Assembly: GCF_947172395.1 (NCBI RefSeq) | Contig: NC_069093.1 | Location: forward strand, 6,545,561 to 6,609,560 | Length of the DNA stretch: 64,000 nucleotides | Source of the DNA: Bicyclus anynana | Lineage: Eukaryota; Arthropoda; Insecta; Lepidoptera; Nymphalidae | Reading direction: 5' to 3' | Shown here: in pieces, positions 10,143 through 20,559 of the stretch | Layout of the letters: each line of letters starts with the position of its first letter | How positions within the stretch are numbered: position 1 is the first letter of the stretch | The notes under the pieces: generated by a model | The model's input: only the letters and a program-made list of their open reading frames with translations | What the model was told of the DNA's origin: nothing | Database searches by the model: none | Program-made: the position numbers and the translations under genes

Positions 10143-10430
10143 TTGCAACGCGCGATAAGGAACTTTCGTTCCAATAAAATACTGTTCGTTTTTCTAAAAC
10201 ACTGTTTAATAATTTTATTTCTTGTAAAAAAGTGGGCAACTCTAGAAGCAAGATATACATTATTTCTTGTTACAAAATTTGGCAACCCTAGAGCGAGGAA
10301 ACGACGCATGACGTCATTACAATTCTTTCGTCATCGTCGTCTTTCAACGTCATCTTTTTCAAGTTTTCTGGATAAAGCCAGATCTTCATCGAAATATAAG
10401 TTGTCACGTCAAAAATTAAAATTAAGATTT
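10143..10430. repeat. dispersed repeat shared with 61985-62165
   Basis: Shared segments are GTTCGTTTTTCTAA, ACTGTTTAATAAT, GGCAACCCTAGAGCGAGG, AACGACGC, TGACGTCA and GTTGTCACGTCAAAAA. A 97-codon frame across it is not conserved in the second copy, so I do not call a gene. Confidence 0.6.
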
Positions 10431-10926
10431 AAATAAGTTATCTATTTTATTTTAGCCATGTCTCTAAAGATAACCCAAAGCCTCTCGCATGTCACTCCGT
10501 TAATCAAATCGTTAATCTTTAGCAAATCGTAAAACTATTCAGGCTTAATTGTAATAAGGCATAAGTTGTAATCCTAGTCAGTTTCAGTTTTGCATAGGCC
10601 CAGAACTTGACCTGTAACATACACTGCTTCAGTAAATAATGTCCTTCCACTCAAAAAATTATCTTTTTAACAAATATTATGTCCTCTAAAATAAACTGAG
10701 TCGACTTTTCACAATGTTTTCCCGCGCCCTCTACAAACACGAGTTATTTCACGTCACGCGGTCCCTTCCACTTGTGAATTAACATATTATGGCACTTATA
10801 ACATGTTAATTCAGAAAAAGGTATGAAGAAAACATGCGGTAATTTTTTCCTGTTTATTATGTGAAAATACTTGCGGGAATTACGCGTATGTACCTACAAT
10901 GTACATGTAACATTAGGGGAAAAATA
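10431..10926. other. no recognised feature
   Basis: About 490 bp with nothing identifiable. The TA dinucleotide at 10925-10926 is one of the pair flanking the foldback element that follows. Confidence 0.4.
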
Positions 10927-11158
10927 AGTGTTTTAATTTTTAATTTGGATTAAAATTTAGCTTTTAAGGGCCCATTTTTTAGAAAAGCAGTATATCTTTG
11001 AGTCAATATATTAATATATCTTTTTCTCCTTTTCTTTCTTTTTTCTTTTCTTTCAATATATTATTATTTTTTTTCTTATTATACTCAAAGATATGCTGCT
11101 TTTCTAAAAAATGGGCCCTAAAAAGCTAAGTTTTAATCCAAATTAAAAATTAAAACTC
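10927..11158. mobile_element. foldback MITE flanked by TA
   Basis: Two arms of about 75 bp (10927-11003 and 11086-11158) are inverted copies with few differences. They share TTTTAATTTTTAATTTGGAT and GGGCCCATTTTTTAGAAAAG. The spacer is a pyrimidine-rich loop of about 80 bp. TA flanks both ends, which fits a Tc1/mariner-type MITE, although TA is a weak criterion in AT-rich DNA. Confidence 0.65.
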
Positions 11159-11261
11159 TAATTTTTTATTTTATTTTTTATTTTATTCAGTATACTTTAA
11201 TAGAATATATATTTTAATTCCGTTTACAACAAGCTGCTTATATATACACGTGAATCTTAAA

Positions 11262-11281
11262 CCAGCTGGCCTATTCTACTA
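11262..11281. repeat. isolated terminal repeat of MITE family K
   Basis: CCAGCTGGCCTATTC matches the ends of the elements at 12413-12760 and 14368-14535. No partner end was found nearby. Confidence 0.35.
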
Positions 11282-11291
11282 ATTTGGTCTT

Positions 11292-11487
11292 TGGAATTCA
11301 GTTTTCACAAATCCCGCGGGTCCCGTGGATTTTTCTGGGATGAAAAGTAGCCTTTGTGTTAATCCAAAATAAAATCTATTTCCATTCCAAATTTCAGCCA
11401 AATCGCTTTAGTAGCCGCAGCGTAAAAGAGGAACAAACATACTTACACACTTACACACAAACTTTCGCCTTTATAATATTAGTAGGA
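11292..11487 (-). mobile_element. Helitron-like element, CGCGTTTATAATATTAG subfamily, 3' end lost
   Basis: On the minus strand it starts TCCTACTAATATTATAAAGG. It contains the GAACAAAC, CCAAATTTCAGCCAAATCGC and AATCCATGG-like blocks of this subfamily. The terminal hairpin and CTAG are missing. Confidence 0.65.
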
Positions 11488-11606
11488 TATTCTAAATTTC
11501 GTATATTATGTCAGCTAATATACGACAAAGTTAGTGAATTAGCCTGGTGGGCCTATGGTGCCCAATTGTAGGGTAGTGCATGCGACATTAGCCTAAATAT
11601 CCTACA

Positions 11607-11780
11607 CTACTACGCTGGTGGTTCACGTGGTTCCCGTTCCCGTAGGAATATGGGGATAATATACAGCCTTCCTCAATAAATGGGCTATCTAACACTGAAA
11701 GAATTTTTCAAATCGGACCAGTTAATTCCTGAGATTAGCGCTTTCAATCAAACAAACAGACTCTTCAGCTTTATACTTTT
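11607..11780 (-). mobile_element. Helitron-like element, GTTTGTTTG/CAGCTAGT subfamily, copy 1
   Basis: It contains CGTTCCCGTAGGAATATGGG, ATGGGCTATCTAACACTGAA and TCAATCAAACAAACA, as in the copies at 45199, 48685 and 50306. Its 5' end abuts the CTAG end of the next copy. Confidence 0.65.
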
Positions 11781-11781
11781 A

Positions 11782-11955
11782 CTAGCTGATGTCGCGCGGT
11801 GTTCACTCGCGTGGTTCCCGTTCCCGTAGGAATACGGGGATAATATATAGTAGGATAGTCTCAATTTCGTATATTATGTCAGCTAACATACGACAAAGTA
11901 GTGCATTCAATCAAACAAACAAACAAATTATTCAGCTTTATAATATTAGTATAGA
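11782..11955 (-). mobile_element. Helitron-like element, same subfamily, copy 2 (chimeric)
   Basis: It begins at CTAG (11782-11785) with GCTGATGTCGCGCGGTG and ends at TCTATACTAATATTATAAAG on the minus strand. The middle is replaced by a segment (11846-11905) that also occurs at 11479-11535. Confidence 0.65.
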
Positions 11956-12412
11956 TTCTACATAGAAGTTGAAATTTTAAGCGTATTCTACACGCTTAAA
12001 ATTTCTTTGCTATATAGAGAATGTATTCCACCTCTTGACCTCTAGAACCGTAGGCAATATTCGACAATGTTAGCAAACAAAATGTTGAACGGTAGATGGC
12101 AGGCCGGCAGTTCGTTCTGGCGTGTATGGCGTAATTTTGCCAGTGTTTCCTTTTCATTAAGTTCCTACGCACAATAAGGCTGGCTCATAAACAAGGCAAG
12201 GCGGCACTCTTGTATATCGGCGTGCGAGTAGTTAAGATTCCCAGCTCTTAGGTAATGAGGTTGGAGCAAATGTTAACACAAAGGAAATAACTTATTTTCC
12301 TTATATCACTTTGATTGGATTTAGCGACGCGACTGTATTTGTAGTTGTACAGTTAAAGAAGCACACATGACTTTACACCGGACTCAAAACCAAATCTAGG
12401 ATTTTATTTCTG
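11956..12412. other. no recognised feature
   Basis: About 450 bp with nothing identifiable. Confidence 0.4.
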
Positions 12413-12760
12413 CAGGCTAATTCACTATCTTTCACGTATGTTAGCCTACCTTACCTTATCAACTGATAGACGTCCACTGCTGGATATAGGCCTCTTGCAT
12501 GGACCTGCAACACGTTTGTTATCCTCGGTTCACCTAGTGGGGGTCGGCCAACACTGCGCTTTCCGGTGCAGGGTCGCGAATGCAGCACTAGATTGTTAGT
12601 TGCTGGAATGTAAGTTGACATATACGAAATTAAGATGTAAAAATGTCATTCAGTACTTACTGGTGGATATCATTAGTAGGTAGATGCCATTTTGTCAATT
12701 GATTTGATGTTTACTTTAATAGGTTGATAACATAAACCAAAACAGTGAATAGGACAGCTG
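12413..12760. mobile_element. MITE family K, copy 1, split by an RTE fragment
   Basis: The left end CAGGCTAATTCACTATC and the right end GTGAATAGGACAGCTG are inverted relatives. Its 3' half (TTGACATATACGAAATT ... TTTGTCAATTGATTTGATGT) matches 14368-14535. An RTE tail at 12459-12587 interrupts it. Confidence 0.5.
12459..12587 (-). mobile_element. RTE 3' fragment
   Basis: It carries the GACGTCCACTGCTGGATATA, CACTGCGCTTTCCGGTGC and GGTCGCGAATGCAGCA blocks also seen at 21363-21554. It is 5'-truncated and too short for a protein call. Confidence 0.65.
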
Positions 12761-13279
12761 GCTGTTGGACTATTGTGATGTCCAGTCATAAGACTCGTTT
12801 GACGCTTACTTAGATAAACGAACACTGGTCAAGAACGTTTACTATTTTATATATAAAGTAAATAAATTATCGTGTGTAAACCTAGTATAATATTATGTAA
12901 GTATACTATGGGTGCAGCAAACGTAAAATTGATGCAGCATACTTAGTAACGGTGCAGCTTACTGTGCAGTTTAGAAGGAACACCATGTTACTTCTGAAGT
13001 TATACAACATAGTGCCGGCTACAAGAGACGAATATCTTAGCTATCCATAGATTCACCGTGCGGGTGCTGGGTCCATAGCGTGGCAGAGACAAACACTCTG
13101 AGCAAATTCGAGGACTTGTGACCAATGGGCGTAAGTTAAGGAATTCCTTGACATCCGATTAACACTCCCCTTTTCTGCTCGTATTGATCTCCCTGCCTAG
13201 CCAAATTTAGTAAAATCCTATTCTATTATAGAGATTGCTACAGGTTTAGAATAAAATGTATTTCTATCTAATAATTATA
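12761..13279. other. no recognised feature
   Basis: About 520 bp. GTGCAGC/GATGCAGC repeats loosely at 12910-12970 and nothing else stands out. Confidence 0.4.
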
Positions 13280-13646
13280 TCTATATCCACTTATAATAAA
13301 TCTGTCAATTCTGTACATGAAATATATTTCTAAAATCAGGGGATGATTAGTGATTGATACTGATGCCAAAAATGAAATCAGTAAAATTTTTGTCTGGCTG
13401 TCTGTCTGTATGTTCATTACAGAAACAAAAACTACAAGACGGATTTTAGCGAAACTTGATACAATTATTCTTCATACTCTTGGGCAGGTTATAGTATACT
13501 TTTCATCACGCTACGTTCAATAGGAGCAGAGCAGTGAAGGAAAATGTTGGGAAAACGGGAGAAGTTACTCCAGTTTTACAGCGATACTACTGTAAGGGCT
13601 GGATTAAAGAGGTCTAATAGTGGACGAAGTCGCGGGCGTCCGATAG
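13280..13646 (+). mobile_element. Helitron-like element, GTCTGTCTGT subfamily, near full length
   Basis: It begins TCTATATCCACTTATAATAA and has the GTCT run at about 13405. It ends with GACGAAGTCGCGGGCGTCCG and ATAG, a one-base change from CTAG. Related copies are at 36065, 38476 and 40345. Confidence 0.75.
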
Positions 13647-14031
13647 TATCATAATAATAGTACAAGTAGTAGTACGAATTTCACCGGGTCAGCTAATAAT
13701 TTCATATTTGCATTCAAAGATCATGCACTAGTTGCGTTAGTAAAATTTAAACCAAAGAAAACGATTGCTGAACTTTAATGATTGAAGAAACATATTTCTT
13801 TCATCAGAACGACTTCGCTGAGAACCCTCGGCGCCGGTCCCAGAACTTTGAATACAAGACGAATTGAAATCATTATTACCGTCGAGAGTTCCACTCGTTG
13901 AATTTAAATGAATGTAGTGATTCTGAATGCGACACTCGCTGCCGTGTGGCTTTCAAAATGTGTTTAATTAAAACTTAAAACTCAAAATTTAAAATAGTAT
14001 TTGATGAATACTACTCTGTGCTTTTTAACTG
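13647..14031. other. no recognised feature
   Basis: About 385 bp with nothing identifiable. Confidence 0.4.
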
Positions 14032-14080
14032 ACTTCCAAAAAGGAGGAGGTTCGACGTTCGGCTGTATGTATGTTTTTTC
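14032..14080 (+). repeat. dispersed repeat L, copy 1
   Basis: It contains GACTTCCAAAAAGGAGGAGG and TTCGGCTGTATGTATG, nearly identical to 63180-63240. I recall this from other Lepidoptera as part of a dispersed repeat. Confidence 0.6.
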
Positions 14081-14157
14081 TTCGTAGCACTTAGTAGTCG
14101 GTGCCCATTATTATCATTGACGTTTGATGATTAAAGGAACAAATGTCATCACCTGTC

Positions 14158-14245
14158 TGTCATCATTGGACCAGCGTGGTGGGTCTAAGCTAGATATTCT
14201 TATGAGTAAGGACGTCTCTAATAGGCCGTTATTAAAGGCTGATAA
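14158..14245 (+). mobile_element. SINE-G 3' fragment, diverged
   Basis: ATTGGACCAGCGTGGTGGGT through GGCTGATAAAGACG resembles the 3' half of the SINE-G copies at 24249 and 48567. Confidence 0.4.
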
Positions 14246-14367
14246 AGACGATTGATGTTCTGTGTTTGATTAGTTTGCTTTAATTGTTTCAAGCACAATT
14301 AATTGTACTCGATACGACTCAAACTTAAGTTTTTTTTTTTTTTTCACTATCTTATTCTATATATCAC

Positions 14368-14535
14368 GGGCTTATTGACTATCGACTTATTCACTATGAC
14401 GTAAGCTCTGGTTGACATATCCGAAATTGAGATTCCATGAAAAATGTCATAGGTAAATGATATTTTGTCAATTAATTTGATGTTTATTTTAATAGCTTGA
14501 TATTTAATACCAAAATAGTGAATAGGCCAGCTGTA
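14368..14535. mobile_element. MITE family K, copy 2
   Basis: Its ends (GGGCTTATTGACTATC and GTGAATAGGCCAGCTG) are inverted relatives. The interior shares TTGACATATCCGAAATT and TTGTCAATTAATTTGATGT with copy 1. It is non-coding. Confidence 0.5.
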
Positions 14536-14649
14536 CAATTATTTGAAGGGAAGGGAAACGAAAATATGGTCAAGATATAACTATTATTCTTAAAAAACAG
14601 CAAGGTAACTTCGTTTAATAATTGTCAAGTAAGAGAAATAGGTATTGGT

Positions 14650-14735
14650 AAAAAACTCAAAAAAAAAAAACTCAAAATTCATTATATATCAATTAAGCTT
14701 TACAAGCACTTTTAAAACGTCAGGTTATGTCATGA
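14650..14735 (-). mobile_element. repeat C 3' fragment
   Basis: CTTTACAAGCACTTTTAAAA plus CGTCAGGTTATG, next to an A-rich stretch, matches the last part of repeat C (9712-9985). Confidence 0.45.
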
Positions 14736-15500
14736 TTTAATGGTGATAACGAAAATTTACTCGTAATATACCATTAGTTACAATTTAAGGACCGAATATT
14801 GCATTTTTTAGAAGACGGAATTAAAATTTTGGGACATGTGTGGGAGGTTAATTGAAGCTTAACCTCAAGTTTGTGGGGTCGCCACACCCTTGTTTCCCGA
14901 ACATGAAAAAAGGGGTGAAAACAGTTTTTCGCAATATCTCGAAAGCTCATGTAGCATTTCAATTTGGCGAAAACTAATTAAAGTTACGAGAGGTCAAGAT
15001 ATGATTAACATTTAAAAAAAACAACAAGGTAACCTCTAACAATGAAGCAGGTAAGAAGCTCTATCAAAATAAATGTCCGCTTTAATGGCGGGAGTGTCGC
15101 TACGGCAATATTTTACTTACTTTTTCCGTAAATAGCGAAAATAATGAACCATACCGCGCTGGCGTCGAGTGAATTAAAACTAATGGAACAGTTAATTTCT
15201 CATGAGGATAAAGCTTAACACCGACTGAACTTTGTTCACCAATTTTGCAGCGCAGCTTCCAGCTTTATTTACATTGAGCTCGTATTAGTATTTTGACTTG
15301 TTCAAACGTTCTGTAGAACGTTAGGGTCAATATTGAAAGGGTTTTGATTTAACTGTTCATTTTAAATTAGAGTTGAATGCAAGTGAGGGTTTGTATGACA
15401 ATAAACATTGATTTTCTCGTTGCGTTTCTGGATTGTAGCTAAATATTATCAATACAACAATATACATTTCAATTCAAATTAATTGTTTGCATACAGTTCA
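14736..15500. other. no recognised feature
   Basis: About 765 bp with no supported gene or repeat. Confidence 0.4.
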
Positions 15501-15718
15501 TTATCAACCTATACTTAGCTCACTGCTGTGCTCGAGCCTCCTCTCAGAATGAGAGGGGTTAGGCCAATGCAGATAAGCAGACTTCACACACGCAAATAAC
15601 TAAGAAAATTCTCCGGTACGCAGGTTTCCTCACGATGTTTTCCTTCATCGTTTGAGACACGTAATATTTAATTTCTCAAAATGCACACAAATGAAAAGTT
15701 GGAGGTGCTCACACCCCT
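15501..15718 (-). mobile_element. SINE-B, 5' truncated
   Basis: It runs from the tail (TTATCAACC) to GTTGGAGGTGC and lacks most of the tRNA-like head. A deletion removes the GTCCACCACGCTGGCCC segment. Confidence 0.8.
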
Positions 15719-15749
15719 CAGTAACTTATAAATAGTTACTGATATAATA

Positions 15750-15935
15750 ACGACACACGATACTAAAATGCGAACTTACAAATTTTTGTCCGTCTGTCTG
15801 TCTGTTTGTCCGGGCTAATCTCTGAAATGCCTGAACCGTTTTGAATCAGACTTTTAGTAGAAGATAAAGAAGGTTATTGTGCACCAAATAGGCTACTTTT
15901 TATACCATAAAAATGCATGATTCCCACGGGATTTG
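15750..15935 (+). mobile_element. Helitron-like mosaic fragment with GTCT run
   Basis: It contains GTCCGTCTGTCTGTCTG, GAAATGCCTGAACCG and AGGCTACTTTTTATACC, features shared with the Helitron-like subfamilies. Neither terminus is clear. Confidence 0.35.
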
Positions 15936-16205
15936 CGAAAATATTTTAATTACCTTTCTGTAGGTACTGTTTTTATCTAAATGTAGCGAAAATCACTCAT
16001 CACGAAATATAATTATTAGACATCAGTCACATTCAAGGCAAGAGACACTTTCGAGGCAAAAGTTTCCCATCCTGGATCTCGTCATTGCTTTCTATCAGAC
16101 AAAATTGTAGTCAAGCCTATCGACCATAAAAAATTTACCGGTGTCAGATGTTTATGAGCCAAAATAAAACACATTGTCAAATTCAAAGACAAAATTATTA
16201 AATAA

Positions 16206-16620
16206 CTAGCGGACGCCCGCGACTTCATCCGCCTGGAATTTAGTTTTTTAGAAATTCCGCGGGAACCATGGATTTTTCCGGGGTGAAAAGTAGTCTATGT
16301 GTTGATCCAGATAATCTGGATATAAGCTACAATCTATCTCTACTTCAAATTTTAGCCGAGGCGTGAAAGAGTAACAAACATTCATACTATCAAAATTATC
16401 AGTATTTTGCAAATCTCGGGAATCCGTGAATTTCTTCGGGATAAAAAGTAACCTATGTCTACACATAGGCTACTTTTTATCCTGAAGAATTGTGTGGTAG
16501 TAATCCAAACTTATTTCCATTCCAAATTTCAGCTAAATCGCTTCAGTAGTAGCGGCGTTATAGAGTAACAAACATCCAAACATCCATACAATTTTTTGCG
16601 TTTATAATATTAATAGTAGG
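16206..16620 (-). mobile_element. Helitron-like element with internal duplication
   Basis: The CTAG end at 16206-16209 is followed by the hairpin region GCGGACGCCCGCGACTTC. The body contains two partly repeated modules, each carrying CAAATCTCGGGAA-like and AAAGAGTAACAAACATTC-like blocks. The 5' end is near 16618 (CCTACTATTAATATTATAAA on the minus strand). The same composite is found at 35048-35378. Confidence 0.75.
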
Positions 16621-16940
16621 GTTCAACGTATAACTTTAATTTCAGTACACGCATCAGATATACAACATTATGACCCCGAAGCCGAAGCAACACTCGAAGC
16701 ACGTTGCCTTTACAACCGCGGCACGGTAACGGAAAACCGGAGTTACAAAGTGGAAATATAACGCTACCAGAAACTTTTATTTTCCCTTTGGTGTCGGTTT
16801 TTGAGGAAAACGCTCCGCCTTTGAATAAGCGAGCGAGCATGTTAGGGCGTATCAAGAAATTCTATATTACCTCAAGAGAGCAGCTCAAATACAACGTTCG
16901 CTGCAGCGCAGTTTGCTGTGAATAAAATTAGATATAAGGA
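16621..16940 (+). other. unidentified GC-richer segment with a 73-codon frame
   Basis: The plus-strand frame at 16704-16925 encodes a peptide that includes GKPELQSGNITLPETFIFPL. The local base composition is less AT-rich than the flanks. I recognise no domain, and no splice signals make it a convincing exon. It could be an unrecognised repeat. Confidence 0.2.
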
Positions 16941-17520
16941 CCTACCGACGTTATTTTGCATAGATATATGTAGGTAATTATGGTTATATTCTATTTATAG
17001 GAACACAGATCTTTTATGCAATATAATGTAGAGTGAAGTGGCTGAAATCGTCACGTTATGAAAAAAAGTACAATAATTAAGATTCTGTGTGTATTTAACG
17101 CTTTGTTTGTGGAACGTAAATAATTATTTTAACGATTTTTGTTGGACTGTATTTCGATTAGGTAGGAAATGAAGGGAACTGACCTAATGGTTTTCTGTAG
17201 CCTTCTTCTTCTTCCTCCAAAATACGCTCTCACATTTCTTGCGGTAATAGATGAAATTTTAAAAAAATACTAATGAGTATTTATTGGAACATGTTACATG
17301 TAAATATTCATTAGTAATATTTTTTTCTTAAAGACACCATTTTGCACTTTTTTGTTGCACTGATTTTGTTCAAAATCTATATTTGGGCATGTTTGATGAA
17401 AACGGATTCTGATTAAAGTGATAAAATTTCTTACACCGATTTCTTTTATCTATAAGAAGGTAATGTAAGGAACTTCGTTCATGGCGGAAATTAGCGGAAT
17501 TTAAGCCTTTTTGTAAAACA
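16941..17520. other. no recognised feature
   Basis: About 580 bp. The minus-strand 91-codon frame at 17370-17645 overlaps the inverted-repeat element below and is judged spurious. Confidence 0.35.
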
Positions 17521-17678
17521 ATTGCTTGGCCAATTCCTTCGTAACACTCCCAATGCTCCGCGCGGGCCGGGAGGGGGTTAGCGATGCCCCGCGCGCACGA
17601 CTTCATACCCTCGCAATCCTTCCCCTCCCGTCGCCCGCATATCATAGGAGGGTCATCAATGAACTTGCCAAGCTATAC
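17521..17678. mobile_element. GC-rich MITE family M, copy 1
   Basis: The ends ATTGCTTGGCCAATTCCTTC and, inverted, TATAGCTTGGCAAGTTCATT are terminal inverted repeats. The interior is GC-rich (GCGCGGGCCGGGAGGGGG). A second copy is at 24080-24220 with the same order of blocks. No transposase is present. Confidence 0.65.
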
Positions 17679-17970
17679 AACAACTTTAACGAGGTATTAA
17701 CTTAAATAAACTAGCTAATAAATTAATAATTTTAAAATGGGAGAAATATTTTTCTATTCGGTACCATTCTGAAATATTTCAAATTACATCTACGGGTGCT
17801 TTGATAACTTGTTTCTTTTACATTTCTCTATTACATTTCCTGTTTCCAGGCTCGTATAAAGGCTAAATGGATTAGTGGCTTTCATTCGCCTGCCGACTGC
17901 GTAACAGAAGGCTCTCACTTGATGAATTCTAATGCTAGGCAGTATTTGTATCTATAACGGAATTTTTATA
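17679..17970. other. no recognised feature
   Basis: About 290 bp with nothing identifiable. Confidence 0.4.
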
Positions 17971-18270
17971 CCATCATCTATTCATCATATCAGCCGATGG
18001 ACGTCCACTGCAGGACATAGGCCTTTCTAGAGACTGCCAAACGTCACGATACTGAGACACCTGCATCCAGCGAATCCCTGCGACTTGTTTGATGTCGTCA
18101 GTACACCTGGTGCGGAGTCTACCAACACTGCGCTTTGTAGTGCGGGCTGTATTCCAGCACCTTGGGACCCCAACGTCCATCGGCTCTTCGAACTATGTGG
18201 CCCGCCCATTGCCACTTCAGCTCCTCCTTCAGATACTCCGAGCATAGCTCGTTCCATCGCCCGCATCTAT
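17971..18270 (-). pseudogene. RTE retrotransposon 3' end with decayed C-terminus
   Basis: The minus strand encodes pieces such as HQ-like linkers, CTDDIKQVAGIRWMQVSQY and RDVWQSLERPM, the RTE-type C-terminal pattern. Frame changes are needed to follow it upstream into the region coding for a KWQWAGH-like block. It ends in an ATGATG tail on the minus strand. It is 5'-truncated and non-functional. Confidence 0.65.
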
Positions 18271-18356
18271 TATTAGCACCCAATAGGATGTGGCGTGCAT
18301 TTCATCAGTACTTTCGTACTCTCTACTAGTACTCGTATGGGGTTATCTCTGGATGT

Positions 18357-18547
18357 CATCATCATTAACGACCCATATTCGGATCACTGCTGAGTTTTAG
18401 TCTCCTGTCAGAATGAGAAAAGTTAGGCCAATAGTCCACCACGCTATGCGGATTGGCAAATTTCACACAAGCAGACAATTAAGAACATTCTCTGGTGTCC
18501 ACACGATGTTTTCCTTCACCGTTTGATTACCGTGATATTTAATTTTT
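18357..18547 (-). mobile_element. SINE-B, 5' truncated
   Basis: The tail (ATCATTAACGACCCATATTC) and body are present with small deletions (CACGCTATGCGG). The tRNA-like head is absent. Confidence 0.75.
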
Positions 18548-18554
18548 CCATACA

Positions 18555-18749
18555 TCCTACTAATATTATAAACGCGAAAGTTTGTATGGATGTTTGTTAC
18601 TCTTTAACGCAAGTATTAAACCGACTTGACTGAAATTTACAACGAAGATAGATAATACCCTAGATTAACACATCCTAGAAAAATCCATGGTTCCCGAGAT
18701 ATTTGTGAAAACTGAATTCCACGCGGACGAAGTCGCGGGAGTCTGCTAG
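18555..18749 (+). mobile_element. Helitron-like element, full length
   Basis: It starts TCCTACTAATATTATAAACG and ends in the hairpin GCGGACGAAGTCGCGGGAGT with CTAG at 18746-18749. It is 195 bp long and directly abuts the preceding SINE-B. Confidence 0.8.
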
Positions 18750-19199
18750 TAACTTTATATAGCAACGTCCAGAACCTCAACCACTGATATTACCTTTTTA
18801 CCGAATCGATTTAACGTGCAGCCGCAGTCACAGAGTACGATCAATGGAGCAAACTAAATTATAGACGTTTTTACCATCTAGAGCTTCCTCCCTCCAAGGG
18901 GCGGTGAAGAGCTGAATTATTGAAGTCACTTTATTGTATAAATCGACTCAGCTCTACAGAGATTTTTATTATTTTCCTTTCAGCTAAAAAGCTGCAGTTT
19001 TAAATTGGTGGATGTTTTCTTTTTATACTTCTTGTGTTGCTTGTATTTGTGAGAGGAAAAATGAGCTGTTGGACACGGTTTAACCTAGTTTACTTATTGA
19101 TTGTTTTCGATAAATAAAATATCTAGAGTGCTAGATAAATGTACTGTTAATGATGACACATCGATCATTTATGCATGTAAAGAAGATATGTACCTATAA
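18750..19199. other. no recognised feature
   Basis: About 450 bp with nothing identifiable. Confidence 0.4.
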
Positions 19200-19345
19200 C
19201 TAGCGGACGCCCGCGACTTCGTCCGCGTGGTTTTCAGTTTTCACAAATCCGGCGAAAATTATGGATTTTTCCGGGATGTAAGGTAGCCTATGTGTTAATC
19301 CAGGCTAAAGTCTTATAGCGTATACAATTCTTTGATTCTTCAGCT
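19200..19345 (-). mobile_element. Helitron-like element, 5' truncated
   Basis: The CTAG end at 19200-19203 is followed by a perfect GCGGACG ... CGTCCGC hairpin and the ATGGATTTTTCCGGGATG block. Homology fades near 19345. Confidence 0.75.
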
Positions 19346-19706
19346 ATCCAATGGTGTAAGTATATTTTGGATAGATATGATAGTTACGTAACTAGCATGC
19401 AAACTGTATCCCAAACTGTATTCAATATGCATTTTTTTTATAATGACACCCCGTTATCAAAACAATTTTTAAGACGTATCCACGTCAAAAATGACGTAGT
19501 GACTCATTATTTAAATGGTACATCGAGATAATAACCCTGCTGAGCCAATAATAAAATCCTAAAATGATCCAAGTAGGGAATCAAACCCAGGACTTGTCTA
19601 TTAAAGCCACGCTGTTTAAATTAAAGAGGAAAAAAAACTGTCAGTCTACAACACCTTTACTATAAGTGGTCCAAATTCCAAGTAAGTTAAGGTAAGGTTT
19701 TAAACA
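19346..19706. other. unassigned; weak tRNA-like SINE head at 19556-19610
   Basis: The minus strand contains GACAAGTCCTGGGTTTGATT, reminiscent of the SINE-A head. No body follows. Nothing else is recognised. Confidence 0.3.
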
Positions 19707-19714
19707 GTCTAGAT

Positions 19715-20207
19715 CAGAGTTCCCCAAACTTTTTTGTCTCGTAGACCCCTTGCCATGTTTTTCCGTGTTGGATAGACCCCCTACTTACCTGATATTGATT
19801 TCCTGTAAAATTCTTACTGTAGTGAAGTTTAGTGTTAACAACTTAAAGTAAAAACACATGTTAATTTATACATTTATTAATTGAATTTAAATTAAAACTT
19901 CTTAAAATAAAATTTTGTATCTGTTACGTAAAATATGCGTAACATGAAATAAGCATAAAATAAACTATAAATAAAATAACATAAGCAATAAGTCAATATT
20001 TTTAGCGAGAAGGATGAACCTGATGCCTCAATAATAAAGATATAAGATAGTATGATGTAAGTAAATAGGTACTATCAGTGTATGTGTTAAGATTCACTAC
20101 CCCCATTTTCATTTCATGGACCCCCAAATTTTTTTTCGTTGACGTAGACCCCTTGCAGGTTGTCATAGACCCCTAAGGGTCGATATAGAACACTTTGGGA
20201 ATTACTG
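19715..20207. mobile_element. non-autonomous hAT element with exact 8-bp duplication
   Basis: GTCTAGAT at 19707-19714 is repeated exactly at 20208-20215. The termini are CAGAGTTCCCCAAACTTTTT (left) and, inverted, CAGTAATTCCCAAAGTGTTC (right), the CAG...TTCCCAAA pattern of hAT superfamily ends. The subterminal GTAGACCCC/GGGGTCTA motifs recur at both sides. At 493 bp with an AT-rich non-coding centre, it needs a transposase supplied elsewhere. Confidence 0.85.
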
Positions 20208-20298
20208 GTCTAGATAAAGGAGTACGTTTACATTCGCTTCGATTATCACAACGATTGTGTACAAATTATTCGAGTTTCCCCAAACTAACAGAGCCACT

Positions 20299-20381
20299 CT
20301 GTTGCTAACAATAACAGGCCCTGTTAAGAAGCGATCGGAAACCCGATTGCGGGCCCGGCTGTATGAATATTCATTGTCCAG
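20299..20381 (-). repeat. dispersed repeat, inverted relative to 6361-6442
   Basis: It is the reverse-complement counterpart of the block described at 6361-6442, with a GC-richer middle (GCGGGCCCGGC). Confidence 0.6.
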
Positions 20382-20526
20382 GTGCTTAAATGAGCGTCGA
20401 CTCTGTTTTGGGGGAAATAAACAAAATTCTGGTCATAGATATGTAGCTGTTGTGCCTAATTTACTAAAGCAGAGAAGAATGTTTATGTAGTCATTTAACT
20501 AGTGTTTTAATTTAGTTTAGTTATAC

Positions 20527-20559
20527 TTGATAGCCTAGTGGATATGACCTCTGCCTTCA
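20527..20559 (+). mobile_element. SINE-B head fragment
   Basis: CTTGATAGCCTAGTGGATAT and GACCTCTGCCTT match only the first 33 bp of SINE-B. Confidence 0.5.
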
